Origin: Marinimicrobium sp050113635 | Lineage (GTDB): Bacteria; Pseudomonadota; Gammaproteobacteria; Pseudomonadales; Cellvibrionaceae | Assembly: GCF_050113635.1 (NCBI RefSeq) | Contig: NZ_JBNJLT010000007.1 | Span: 62,001 to 126,000 of the forward strand | DNA length: 64,000 nucleotides | Direction: 5' to 3' | Notes under the pieces: generated by a model | Told to the model about the DNA's origin: nothing | The model's database searches: none | What the model saw: the letters and a program-made list of their open reading frames with translations, nothing else | Shown here: piece after piece, positions 42,543 to 50,698 of the stretch | Position numbering within the stretch: the first letter of the stretch is position 1 | Layout: every line of letters starts with the position of its first letter | Translations under genes and position numbers: made by a program

Positions 42543-44828
42543 TCAGAATGCTGTTCGAATACCTAGCACCAGGTTTCGGGCGCGAAGTGGTGATTGGTCT
42601 TTAACAAAAGAGGTATGCGCGAAGGCCAACTCATTGGTGAGATTGGTTCCTCGGGCATAAAACTCGAGATCTGGCCTTTCCGTCCGTTTGATGGCATAGG
42701 AAAGCGTGGCATTGACCATATTATACCCCGCTGTCTCGGTTTCATACGAGGCGACACGGTCCTGATCAAAGGTACGGTAGTATTCAAGATCCGCAGAGAG
42801 CGGCCCCCAGCTCCTTTCATAGCGCACGCCAAGACGTTCCGGTGGGATGCGCGGCAAGTTGTCGTTTTCGTTTTTTAGTGTGGTGTCGATATAATCGCCG
42901 AACACTGTCACGCGCGAGGTGGGTGTGAATTGGTAGCTTACCTGCCCGTCAATACCGGCGAAGCGCGCATCGGCGGCCGTGTAAGCCAGGAAGTGGTGCG
43001 GGACACCCGTTTCGGTTTCGGTCTCAATCAATCGCGCGAAAACATAATCGTCGACATCCTGGTAGAAGAAGCCGACTTCGAATTCAAGTGGGCCTCCGGT
43101 CTTGCGGAACGTCAGGTTGATCGACTCTTTGGTTTCCAGAACATCATCGGCTGATAGACCTTCTTCTTCGAGAAACGGATTGCTGGCGGCAAGTCCGAGT
43201 TCGTAGCTATTGGTCGCGAGATTATTCCCACGAGCGTAGAGTTCGCGGACGTTGGGCGCACGTTCGGTATAGCCGAACGATAACGCGGCGGCGTAACCGC
43301 CCATGACATTCCAGGTGGCTCCCAACGATGCCGAGAACGGGTGGTGTTTCGCACCGGGGTTTCTCTCGAGAAAACTGTCGGTGTATTCGCTTTCGAGCGC
43401 CTGGCGCCAATTGGGACCGTAGAAATCGCTATAAAAACGATCACCCGATTCGTCGGAGAGCGTGATCCGGAAGGGAGGTGGAGTGACGTCGATTTCTCGC
43501 CAATCCTTACGGGCGGCCAGTTCAAGATCGACCGGCCCGAAAGAGCGGCGTTCGCTCAGGAAGACGCCCATATTCTCGGTCAGGTAATCAGGAACACCAT
43601 CCCAACCATAAGCGTTGTCGGGAAACGGCACATGCAGATCGTCGACATTAATGCCGTTGAACGTCCCGTCGGTGTAGTGCACACCGAAGGTGCCGGTGAA
43701 GCCCCAGAGAGGCTTGTGAGTCAGCTCCAGCCGTCCGTCCCAGACTTCGTTGGTGTAGCGCGTGAACAGCAGCTCGCCGTCAATTTCGTCATGGGCATAG
43801 TCCGTGTAGGATCCGCGTAAACGGAGGTGGGAAATGCCCGGTAGCAGATCGTCGTAGTCGCCGCGAACATCGAAACGATCACTGTGCAGCTTGATATAGG
43901 CGGTGTGGCTGTCGGGCGAGCCGAACGGGTCGTCGAACCCACCGTGCGCTTCGCAATGCAGGTCGAGACCGTGTGTGTGGCAAACGCCGTTCAGGTGGCT
44001 ATGACCGGGAAGCCCATATTCGCTGTCCATTCGCGTGTAGGCCGTACCGATATAACCCTTGTCCGTAATCCAGGATGTACCGAGGCTGTAGGATGAACTT
44101 TCCGAGAACGAATCGGCCAGCTCACCGCTTCCGAATCCGCCCGGTACGTTGTAATTGCCCGCATCCCGAGTGGACCCTTCTGCGTGAAAAGCAAACTGAC
44201 CAAGACCGACTGTCGACCTCGCCGCCAATGACTTTTCCTGGTCACCAGTGCCATAGCGAAGTTCAGCGGCGCCACTCAATCCATCGTCAGGCAAGGCTTT
44301 TGGTATCTTGCCGTCGATGAGATTGACGGCGCCATTCATCGCATTGCCACCGTAAATAGTCGCTATGGGTCCGCGCACCACTTCAATGGCGTCGAGCAGC
44401 AGTGGATCAGTGGTCACCGCGTGGTCAGGGGACACTGAGGAGGCGTCGAACAGTGCGGCGCCATCCGAGAGAATTTCAATTCGCGGCATGGTTTGTCCAC
44501 GAATCACCGGCCTGGAAACGCCTCCGCCAAAATTGTCCATATGGATGCCGGGAAGGCCTCCCAGTGTCTCTCCGATCGTTCCTTGGCGTCGGTGCGCCAG
44601 TTCATCTCCCGACAACGTCTGCACAAGAACGATAGAGCCGGAGTCCCGGCCCGCCCCTGAGCCCGTTATCAGGATGCTCTCAACCTTGTGGGACGCTGAT
44701 GATGGCTCCGTCTCATCGGAGGTTGGTGGTACGTCCTCCTGTGAAGCGGCATAGCTTGCCATTAGCGAAATGATAGTGGTTAACGATATTTGAAGAACAG
44801 CTTTGTTTCCCGCCCGTCGACACGCCAT
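42543..44828 (-). CDS. TonB-dependent receptor, ZnuD-like (probable zinc uptake)
   Basis: A 761-residue outer-membrane receptor: signal peptide (to about residue 32, MASYAASQ), plug domain with VRGPIATIYGGNAMNGAVNLIDG (about 130-175), then a 22-strand barrel ending in the terminal Phe (GIRTAF). A His/Cys-rich loop around residues 276-300 (GHSHLNGVCHTHGLDLHC) matches the metal-binding loops of ZnuD-family zinc receptors. A near-consensus Zur box lies 38-52 bases upstream of the ATG. Both facts support zinc uptake; other metals are not excluded. It is divergent from the CE2 esterase gene. Confidence 0.87.
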   Translation of the reverse strand: MACRRAGNKAVLQISLTTIISLMASYAASQEDVPPTSDETEPSSASHKVESILITGSGAGRDSGSIVLVQTLSGDELAHRRQGTIGETLGGLPGIHMDNFGGGVSRPVIRGQTMPRIEILSDGAALFDASSVSPDHAVTTDPLLLDAIEVVRGPIATIYGGNAMNGAVNLIDGKIPKALPDDGLSGAAELRYGTGDQEKSLAARSTVGLGQFAFHAEGSTRDAGNYNVPGGFGSGELADSFSESSSYSLGTSWITDKGYIGTAYTRMDSEYGLPGHSHLNGVCHTHGLDLHCEAHGGFDDPFGSPDSHTAYIKLHSDRFDVRGDYDDLLPGISHLRLRGSYTDYAHDEIDGELLFTRYTNEVWDGRLELTHKPLWGFTGTFGVHYTDGTFNGINVDDLHVPFPDNAYGWDGVPDYLTENMGVFLSERRSFGPVDLELAARKDWREIDVTPPPFRITLSDESGDRFYSDFYGPNWRQALESEYTDSFLERNPGAKHHPFSASLGATWNVMGGYAAALSFGYTERAPNVRELYARGNNLATNSYELGLAASNPFLEEEGLSADDVLETKESINLTFRKTGGPLEFEVGFFYQDVDDYVFARLIETETETGVPHHFLAYTAADARFAGIDGQVSYQFTPTSRVTVFGDYIDTTLKNENDNLPRIPPERLGVRYERSWGPLSADLEYYRTFDQDRVASYETETAGYNMVNATLSYAIKRTERPDLEFYARGTNLTNELAFAHTSFVKDQSPLRARNLVLGIRTAF

Positions 44829-44865
44829 ATAATTTTCCCGCTGATGATTAGTATCTTAAGTATTA

Positions 44866-44880
44866 CGTTATAACATAACA
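44866..44880 (-). promoter_or_regulatory. Putative Zur box upstream of the ZnuD-like receptor gene
   Basis: The plus strand reads CGTTATAACATAACA, matching TGTTATAATATAACA at 13 of 15 positions, the palindromic core bound by gammaproteobacterial Zur. It lies 38-52 bases before the receptor ATG. A possible -35 element TTGACA is seen on the minus strand just upstream (complement of 44906-44911), followed about 15 bases on by a weak TATCAA, so the box would overlap or follow the start site and repress in zinc-replete cells. Confidence 0.72.
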
Positions 44881-45028
44881 AAATTGATATTTAAACCGAG
44901 TTGTTGTCAAATCTGGTTTGCCCAAACGCTGCGGTTAGCGGTGTTTAAATAAATGGCTTCAAACAAACTATTTCTGTGTCGTCTGGCGGGACGTCGCTTT
45001 GAGCGTGCTGTTTTACAAGGTGAATTCA

Positions 45029-46117
45029 ATGAATCCAATAATGACTCGGCTACAATACATCGTCGCGCCAATGCTGACTGTGTTACTGGTGTCGTGTGGT
45101 GTCGCTTCCTCTGACACCAGTCCCTCGCAAAGCGTCGAAACCACAGAATTTACCGGCGAACGGGTGCGCCTGATCGGACGCTTTGACCAATCTGAACCGG
45201 GCGAGGCGGTATTCAGCTGGCCGGCTTCGGCTATCGATATGCGTTTTAGCGGCACACGTTTGGCGCTTGACATACGTAGCGAGCAACGCGTGCGTTTTCA
45301 GGTAAATGTGGACGATCAGGTGGGAACGGAGCTATGGGTAGAGCCGGGCCGTAAACGCTATACGTTAGCGGATGGTCTGCCCAAGGCCACGCATCGTGTT
45401 CGCTTGACCCGCCTGGGCGAATCCTTTGAAGGACGCACGACGCTGGTGTCCGACCCGATCACCGATGGCCGCCTGCTTCTGGCTCCTGAGGGCCAAGACC
45501 GGCACCTGCTGGTGTTGGGCGATTCCATTACGGCGGGTTACGGTGTAGAGGGAGAATCAGAGGCTTGTCCGTATTCGCAGCAAACCAGCTCGCCGCTGCT
45601 CACGTATGCCGCTGTGGCGGCCTCGTCGCTCAATGCCGATTTCCAGGCAATTGCGTGGTCCGGTATTGGCGTCTGGCGCTCTTACGGGGAGCAAGCGCCG
45701 GAGCAGCCGACCTTGACGGACCGTTATCCGCGTGTCGTTGCGCTGGATGAGACGCCGGTTTGGAATCCTGCGTCGTACCCAGCGGATGTGATTGTGATAA
45801 CGCTCGGAACCAATGATTATTGGACGGGCGAGGCGCCCGGTTATCGCGCCGGTATGAAGCGGCTGATTGAGCGGGTTCGCAAGGATTATTCGGACGTTCC
45901 GCTGTACCTCATTGCCAGTCCGATGATGGCCGGGGAAGCGCGCACTGCCCAAGTGAACGTGCTGCGTTCACTGACGGGTGATCGCACACACTTTCTGGAT
46001 TTAGGAGGCATTGAGGCGGCGGACGGCTATGGTTGTGACTATCACCCCAACACAAATACTCATCAGCGGATGGGAGAGAAACTCAGTCGGCGGTTACAGC
46101 AGGATCTGGGCTGGTGA
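45029..46117 (+). CDS. CE2-like acetyl esterase lipoprotein (SGNH hydrolase)
   Basis: A 362-residue lipoprotein (signal ending LLVSC). The N-terminal 130 residues after the signal form a beta-sandwich (FSWPASAIDMRFSGTRLALDI) typical of carbohydrate esterase family 2; the C-terminal SGNH domain has LGDSITAGYG (catalytic Ser), LGTNDYW (Gly/Asn) and DYHPNTNTHQRMG (catalytic His). CE2 enzymes remove acetyl groups from xylan and other polysaccharides. ATG 45029 has AGGTG at good spacing. Membrane anchoring suggests it acts in the periplasm or at the cell surface on imported oligosaccharides. The family assignment is inferred from motifs and the two-domain layout. Confidence 0.8.
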   Translation: MNPIMTRLQYIVAPMLTVLLVSCGVASSDTSPSQSVETTEFTGERVRLIGRFDQSEPGEAVFSWPASAIDMRFSGTRLALDIRSEQRVRFQVNVDDQVGTELWVEPGRKRYTLADGLPKATHRVRLTRLGESFEGRTTLVSDPITDGRLLLAPEGQDRHLLVLGDSITAGYGVEGESEACPYSQQTSSPLLTYAAVAASSLNADFQAIAWSGIGVWRSYGEQAPEQPTLTDRYPRVVALDETPVWNPASYPADVIVITLGTNDYWTGEAPGYRAGMKRLIERVRKDYSDVPLYLIASPMMAGEARTAQVNVLRSLTGDRTHFLDLGGIEAADGYGCDYHPNTNTHQRMGEKLSRRLQQDLGW

Positions 46118-46190
46118 GAGCGATGGCTGGCGCTTTAGGCGTAAACCGTCTAGGCTCCAAGGATGAGCAAAGTGAAACTCTGGAGGTGGT

Positions 46191-46661
46191 ATGAGAATCT
46201 TGATTACACCGGTCGTCACCCGCGCTCGAAGCACAGCGTTGATGGCGGCACTGGTCACGTTGGCGGGCTGCGCGACTCAGGAAGGGCCCTCTTTCTACAG
46301 CGTTTTACAGGAAACCAGCGAACAGAATGGTAGAGCGTGCATTCGGCACAGTGACATTCGTGGCTACGGTGTGCTTGATCGTGATGTTATTTCCATTGAC
46401 GGTCGTCGTCATTACTACCTGGCCACAGTGCTGCCGGGCTGCAACGCGCTGGGTGTCTCACCGGCGGCGCTCTTTGAGCAGCGTTTCAACGAAGTGTGCG
46501 GCGGGGGCCAGCATCGCCTTTATACGGGCGGCGATCACTGCACCATTCGGCAGATTTTTGAGTTTAATTCGCGAGAAGAGGCGTTTGCGGCGCACGAACA
46601 GGCGCTCAAAGCGTATCATCAGGACCGGGAGCGGTTGGAAGAAACGGCCGAACAGAATTGA
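46191..46661 (+). CDS. DUF6491-type lipoprotein
   Basis: A 156-residue lipoprotein with signal ending LAGC (about residue 27). The mature part has CIRHSDIRGYGVLDRDVISIDGR followed by YYLATVLPGC and a C-terminal block with two more cysteines, matching DUF6491 as I recall it; the cysteine pattern (four in the mature protein) is visible. Function unknown; probably periplasmic. It stands 73 bases after the CE2 esterase gene and may share its transcript. Confidence 0.7.
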   Translation: MRILITPVVTRARSTALMAALVTLAGCATQEGPSFYSVLQETSEQNGRACIRHSDIRGYGVLDRDVISIDGRRHYYLATVLPGCNALGVSPAALFEQRFNEVCGGGQHRLYTGGDHCTIRQIFEFNSREEAFAAHEQALKAYHQDRERLEETAEQN

Positions 46662-46764
46662 TACATTGAACACGGACAATCCAGCGCACCAATCAGCGGT
46701 TTGCGTTTTCTTAATCGAATGACAGCACTTGGTTGATGGCGGCGGTGGTTTTCATGGAGGTGGT

Positions 46765-48207
46765 ATGATTCGCCTGTTTCTTCGCGGTGCCTGCTTAACG
46801 CTGTTGGGCGTAGTGATGCCGGTACATGCGATTTCCTTTCTATCGTTTGATGCCCGCTCCATGGCGATGGCCGGCACTGGAGTGGTGACGGCCAGGGCTC
46901 ATAACGCCAGCTTGTTTAACCCCGCTTTACTGGCCAATGCTCGTCCTGAGCGGTTTTCCCGTTTTCACGTTCACGCTTATGCCGGCGCACGGTTACTTGA
47001 CCGCGACAATTTCCTGGACTCGGCGGAAGATTTCGCGGATCGCTACGAGGATGTGGACCTCGAGGCATTGATCACTGAAGGGCTTGATCTTGAAACCATT
47101 GATTACACGACGACCGATGATCTGAGAACCGCCGTTGAACGGGTGCGGCAGGTGCAAGCGGATATTAACAGTCTGTCTGACCGGCCTCTGAGGGCCAGCG
47201 CTTCTTATGGCTTATCATTCGGGTACTCGTCCGGGCGGTGGGCGCTGGGCGGATATCACCGTCGTTTTTTGGTTCTTGGAAGTGTTGTCCGCGTTGCCGA
47301 GAGAGATAATCAGAATATTGATCGAGTGGTTGATACCGTAGAGAGTTTTGCTGACTTTTTGGATGAGGCATTCGTGCTGGAGCAAATGGCCGATAGCCGT
47401 GAATCAGTGGACCCCAGTGATTGGTTGGCGCAGTTGAGGCGCTTCTGGGGACGTGCGTTGCTGTTGGATGAATATATGGATTTTTCGGCCGTCTACGATG
47501 ACGCGCTCAGTGGCAACCTGGAGGGACGAAATTTTGAGGACTATCTCCGCGAACCTTTGCCCACAGAGTTTTACTCCACGATTGAAACGCAGGGAGCGGA
47601 TGTGGAAGAGCAGGCTGTCAGTGTGGCCCGCCGCTTCGAGCTTCATGGGGGAGGGGCGGTGCAGCTTGGCGTGACGTTGAAGCAGGTAGACTTTACTACG
47701 ATTCATTTTGAACAAAGGGTTGAGGCGTTTGACCTGGAAGCGTATCGCGATGCGGCCGTGCGCCGCACGACCAAGGGGGCCAACGCCGACATTGGTGTGA
47801 TGCATAATCTGACCGGGCCCTGGCAGTGGGGCGTGGTCGTGCGTAACGTGGTGCCGCGTACTTTCCATACGGTCCGCGGAGAAGAAATCAAACAGCGGCC
47901 TGTGGCACGGCTGGGCCTGGGGTTTCGCACGGACCCGGTGCGCATCAGTCTTGATATGGACCTCACCAGTAACGAACCACTGGGTTTTGATCCTGACAAG
48001 CAATACGTCAGCCTGGGCACAGAGTGGTTTTTATGGCGCAACACCGCCTTACGGGCTGGATTGCGGTATAACGCGGTGGATGGGGAAACGTTGCCCTCGG
48101 TGGGCCTGGGGATTGGTGGGCATCACGGTCATGTTGATCTCGGGGTGGCCCGGAGCACCAATGGTGATGAATGGGGTCTGGGGCTGCAAGCCGGGTTGGC
48201 ATTCTGA
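46765..48207 (+). CDS. traF: TraF-like outer-membrane beta-barrel protein (conjugal transfer TraF-type family)
   Basis: A 480-residue protein with signal peptide ending near MPVHA. The mature N-terminus has SFDARSMAMAGTGVVTARAHNASLFNPALLAN, the signature of the TraF_2 family (named after plasmid proteins but mostly chromosomal and of unknown function). The rest contains alternating beta strands and ends LGLQAGLAF with a terminal Phe, so an outer-membrane barrel is likely. GGAGGT lies just before ATG 46765. A long acidic stretch (residues 80-130) probably forms an internal helical insert. No conjugation genes are present. Confidence 0.75.
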   Translation: MIRLFLRGACLTLLGVVMPVHAISFLSFDARSMAMAGTGVVTARAHNASLFNPALLANARPERFSRFHVHAYAGARLLDRDNFLDSAEDFADRYEDVDLEALITEGLDLETIDYTTTDDLRTAVERVRQVQADINSLSDRPLRASASYGLSFGYSSGRWALGGYHRRFLVLGSVVRVAERDNQNIDRVVDTVESFADFLDEAFVLEQMADSRESVDPSDWLAQLRRFWGRALLLDEYMDFSAVYDDALSGNLEGRNFEDYLREPLPTEFYSTIETQGADVEEQAVSVARRFELHGGGAVQLGVTLKQVDFTTIHFEQRVEAFDLEAYRDAAVRRTTKGANADIGVMHNLTGPWQWGVVVRNVVPRTFHTVRGEEIKQRPVARLGLGFRTDPVRISLDMDLTSNEPLGFDPDKQYVSLGTEWFLWRNTALRAGLRYNAVDGETLPSVGLGIGGHHGHVDLGVARSTNGDEWGLGLQAGLAF

Positions 48208-48223
48208 GTGCCTGCCGAGCGTG

Positions 48224-48856
48224 TCAGGGCTTTTTCGTTTGCCACTCAAACCGCCCGCGAGTCAGATGCTGAACGCGCTCTTTCAATGTGGCGAGAGCAT
48301 TTTGCGGTGTTGCGACGCTGAGTTGAACTCGCTGGCCGTACTCCACCTCCAGGATGACCGCCTCGACCTGTTCCAGGCAATGTCGCACCCGCTCTTCATC
48401 CGCGAACTCCACCCCTAAGGTGACTTCACGAACCGGGGTGACCTCGCGCCACTGGGCGTGATCCAGCGCCTGGGAGACCGCGCTGCCGTAGGCCCTGACT
48501 AAACCGCCTGCACCGAGTTTGACGCCTCCAAATATCCGCACGATGATCGCCACGCAATCACCCGCACCGCGTTGAGTCAGCACGTGCAACATGGGCTTTC
48601 CGGCGGTGCCGGAAGGTTCTCCATCGTCACTGAACGCCTGGTTGCGCGGCTGATCGGCAGGGCCGAGTATATAAGCCCAGCAGTAGTGAGACGCGCCGGG
48701 CTGTGAGGATCGCAGATGCTCGACTCGCTTCAGCGCGTCTTCCCGGGTTTGAACCGGATACAGATAGGCGTGAAACAGGCTGCGCTTTTCTTCCAGCGTA
48801 AACTGGCAGGGCGTGGCGAGCACCCGGTACGGGGTTGTAGTTTCAGAGCTTGTCAT
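48224..48856 (-). CDS. YigZ/IMPACT-family protein
   Basis: 210 residues. The IMPACT fold is recognisable by ASHYCWAYILG, FSDDGEPSGTAGKPMLHVL and IIVRIFGGVKLGAGGLVRAYG. Human IMPACT and yeast Yih1 inhibit Gcn2; the bacterial role is unclear. A C-terminal ferredoxin-like domain (residues 135-205) is present. It is a separate minus-strand gene, 27 bases from mltF. Confidence 0.92.
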   Translation of the reverse strand: MTSSETTTPYRVLATPCQFTLEEKRSLFHAYLYPVQTREDALKRVEHLRSSQPGASHYCWAYILGPADQPRNQAFSDDGEPSGTAGKPMLHVLTQRGAGDCVAIIVRIFGGVKLGAGGLVRAYGSAVSQALDHAQWREVTPVREVTLGVEFADEERVRHCLEQVEAVILEVEYGQRVQLSVATPQNALATLKERVQHLTRGRFEWQTKKP

Positions 48857-48883
48857 GTCGCTTTTACAGAATGAGCGGCATGG

Positions 48884-50371
48884 CTACAAGACGGAGAGGG
48901 GCACAGTCAGCAGGCGTTGATGGCTGGCTCGGGTATTCAGCGCGTGGCTCTCAGGTTCGGATGCCTGAGCGGCGACGCGACGCTGCTCCTCTTTTTGTTG
49001 ATGCCAGGCAATAATGCTGTAGAAGTTGCGGATATTGCGCACATACGTGACCGGCTCCCAGCCGCGAGCGTAGCCGTAGCGGGTGTACTTGTAATACGAA
49101 CGCTTGGCCAACAAGGGCAAGTGTTCGCGCACGTCCTCCCAGAGGTCTGGATTGCCCCCTAGTGATTCGGTAATCTTTCGGGCGTCTTCCAGGTGCCCCA
49201 TGCCCACGTTGTACGCGGCCAGAGCCAGCCAGGTGCGGTCTTCGCCCTGAATACGTTCTGGCAAACGGTCATAGAGGTTGCGGTAATACTTGGCGCCGCC
49301 GTAAATACTTTGCTCAGGATCAATCCGGTTATCGATGCCCATATCGCTGGCGGCGGCCAATGTCAGCATCATCAGGCCGCGCACACCCGTGCTGGAACGG
49401 GCATCCGGATTCCAGTGGCTCTCCTGATAACTAATGGCGGCCAGTAGCTGCCAATCAAGTTCAAACTCGTCGGCCGCTTTTTGCAGCAAACTCTGCCACT
49501 GAGGCAGGCGCTTTTCCAGACGGTAGGAGAAGAGCAGGGCGCCGCCGGTGGTGACCTCGTCAATATGGTCGTAGATGCGCTCGGTAATGGCCGCTAGCGT
49601 GCCATCCTGATCGGCGCGATTCAGATAACGTTGGGCGGCCCGGTACAGCGTTTCATCCCGGCTTTTGGGGAAGGCCCAGGCCAGCTCACGCGGTGCCCCC
49701 AGATCAAAGGCCGCACGGGCACGCGGGAAGGTGTGCCGGTTCAGATCATAGGCGTTGGAGTCGACAATGGCATAATCCACCTCACCGCTGTGCACCTTCT
49801 CCAGCAAATCGATCATTTCCAGATTGGCTTCTTCGTGCCAGCGCAGTCCAGGATAATGGGCCTGGATGGATTTAAGGCGTTCGGCGTGGGAGGAATTGGC
49901 GATGACCAGTATGTCCTTCCCCTCCAGGTCCGCCATGCTTCTGGGCATGGGCTGTCGACTGTTATAGAGTACCTGCGGACGAATGGTCATGTAAGGACGG
50001 TTGAAGCGCACCTTTTGGCGGCGGCGCTCGGTAATGCTTAGCCCGGCCGCGGCAAAGTGGGTACGGCCCCGACGAACTTTGTCGAGCATTTGCTCAATGT
50101 TTTCTTCTTCCTCCAGCACCAGCTTCACGCCCAAATCATTGGCAAACTGTTGCAGAAGCAGGTATTCAAAACCGGTTTTGCCGTAGGGGCCTTCGTAGTA
50201 GGTCGTGGGGCCGTTGCGGGACACCACGCGCAACTCGCCAAGGGCGTAAACCCGTTCCAGCGTGGTGGGCAGTTTGCTGCCCACCAACAGGCCACAGGTG
50301 CCAATGATCGCCAGGTTCACTGCATGTCGTGTCGCGGCCCAAATGGGGCGCAGTGTTTTGCGGACATCCAT
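48884..50371 (-). CDS. mltF: Membrane-bound lytic transglycosylase F
   Basis: A 495-residue peptidoglycan-cleaving enzyme. An N-terminal hydrophobic signal (about 17-33, VNLAIIGTCGLLVG) lacks a clear lipobox. The first domain is a periplasmic-binding-protein-like module (about 45-270, LRVVSRNGPTTYYEGPYGKTGFEYLL), the second a lysozyme-like SLT domain with the catalytic glutamate in AISYQESHWNPDA and GVRGLMMLTLAAA, then NVGMGHLEDA. This two-domain layout is the MltF/YfhD type. It is divergent from purL, as in Pseudomonas and E. coli. Confidence 0.95.
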   Translation of the reverse strand: MDVRKTLRPIWAATRHAVNLAIIGTCGLLVGSKLPTTLERVYALGELRVVSRNGPTTYYEGPYGKTGFEYLLLQQFANDLGVKLVLEEEENIEQMLDKVRRGRTHFAAAGLSITERRRQKVRFNRPYMTIRPQVLYNSRQPMPRSMADLEGKDILVIANSSHAERLKSIQAHYPGLRWHEEANLEMIDLLEKVHSGEVDYAIVDSNAYDLNRHTFPRARAAFDLGAPRELAWAFPKSRDETLYRAAQRYLNRADQDGTLAAITERIYDHIDEVTTGGALLFSYRLEKRLPQWQSLLQKAADEFELDWQLLAAISYQESHWNPDARSSTGVRGLMMLTLAAASDMGIDNRIDPEQSIYGGAKYYRNLYDRLPERIQGEDRTWLALAAYNVGMGHLEDARKITESLGGNPDLWEDVREHLPLLAKRSYYKYTRYGYARGWEPVTYVRNIRNFYSIIAWHQQKEEQRRVAAQASEPESHALNTRASHQRLLTVPLSVL

Positions 50372-50698
50372 TGACGGTCGCTCCTCCGATGGTGACGGAT
50401 TGGGTGCCAGATCCTATCTGGCCCGTGCAAAATTTGCGCAATTCTATAGCTTGTGGCTGTGAACTGCTAGGTTGCTTTGTAGGGAAACTGTCGGTAAAGC
50501 CCTGTCAAATTTGCACAAAGTTTAATCGAAAAATGCTGATTTGTCGACTTTTGCGTCAAAATCCCGGCACAGCCGCGTTTAACGTCGCGATCAGCGTTTA
50601 ACGAGAACTGTGCCCGCCAACGGCTGCCTTTGGGCATGAATTCAAGTACAATTGCGCGCTCTTGAATCCCCCTCTGAACCGCTGAGGTCCTGATCGAC
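50372..50698. other. Divergent promoter region between mltF and purL
   Basis: The 327 bases between divergent genes contain no gene. An AT-rich centre (50480-50560) would suit two promoters. An inverted repeat ATTCAAG...CTTGAAT (50640-50667) surrounds the likely purL -10 element. No PurR box or riboswitch fold is convincing. Confidence 0.55.
50624..50652 (+). promoter_or_regulatory. Possible purL promoter
   Basis: TACAAT at 50647 matches the sigma-70 -10 consensus at five of six bases, with CTGCCT at 50624 (three of six, 17-base spacing) as a weak -35. It lies 47 bases before the purL ATG. Confidence 0.35.
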
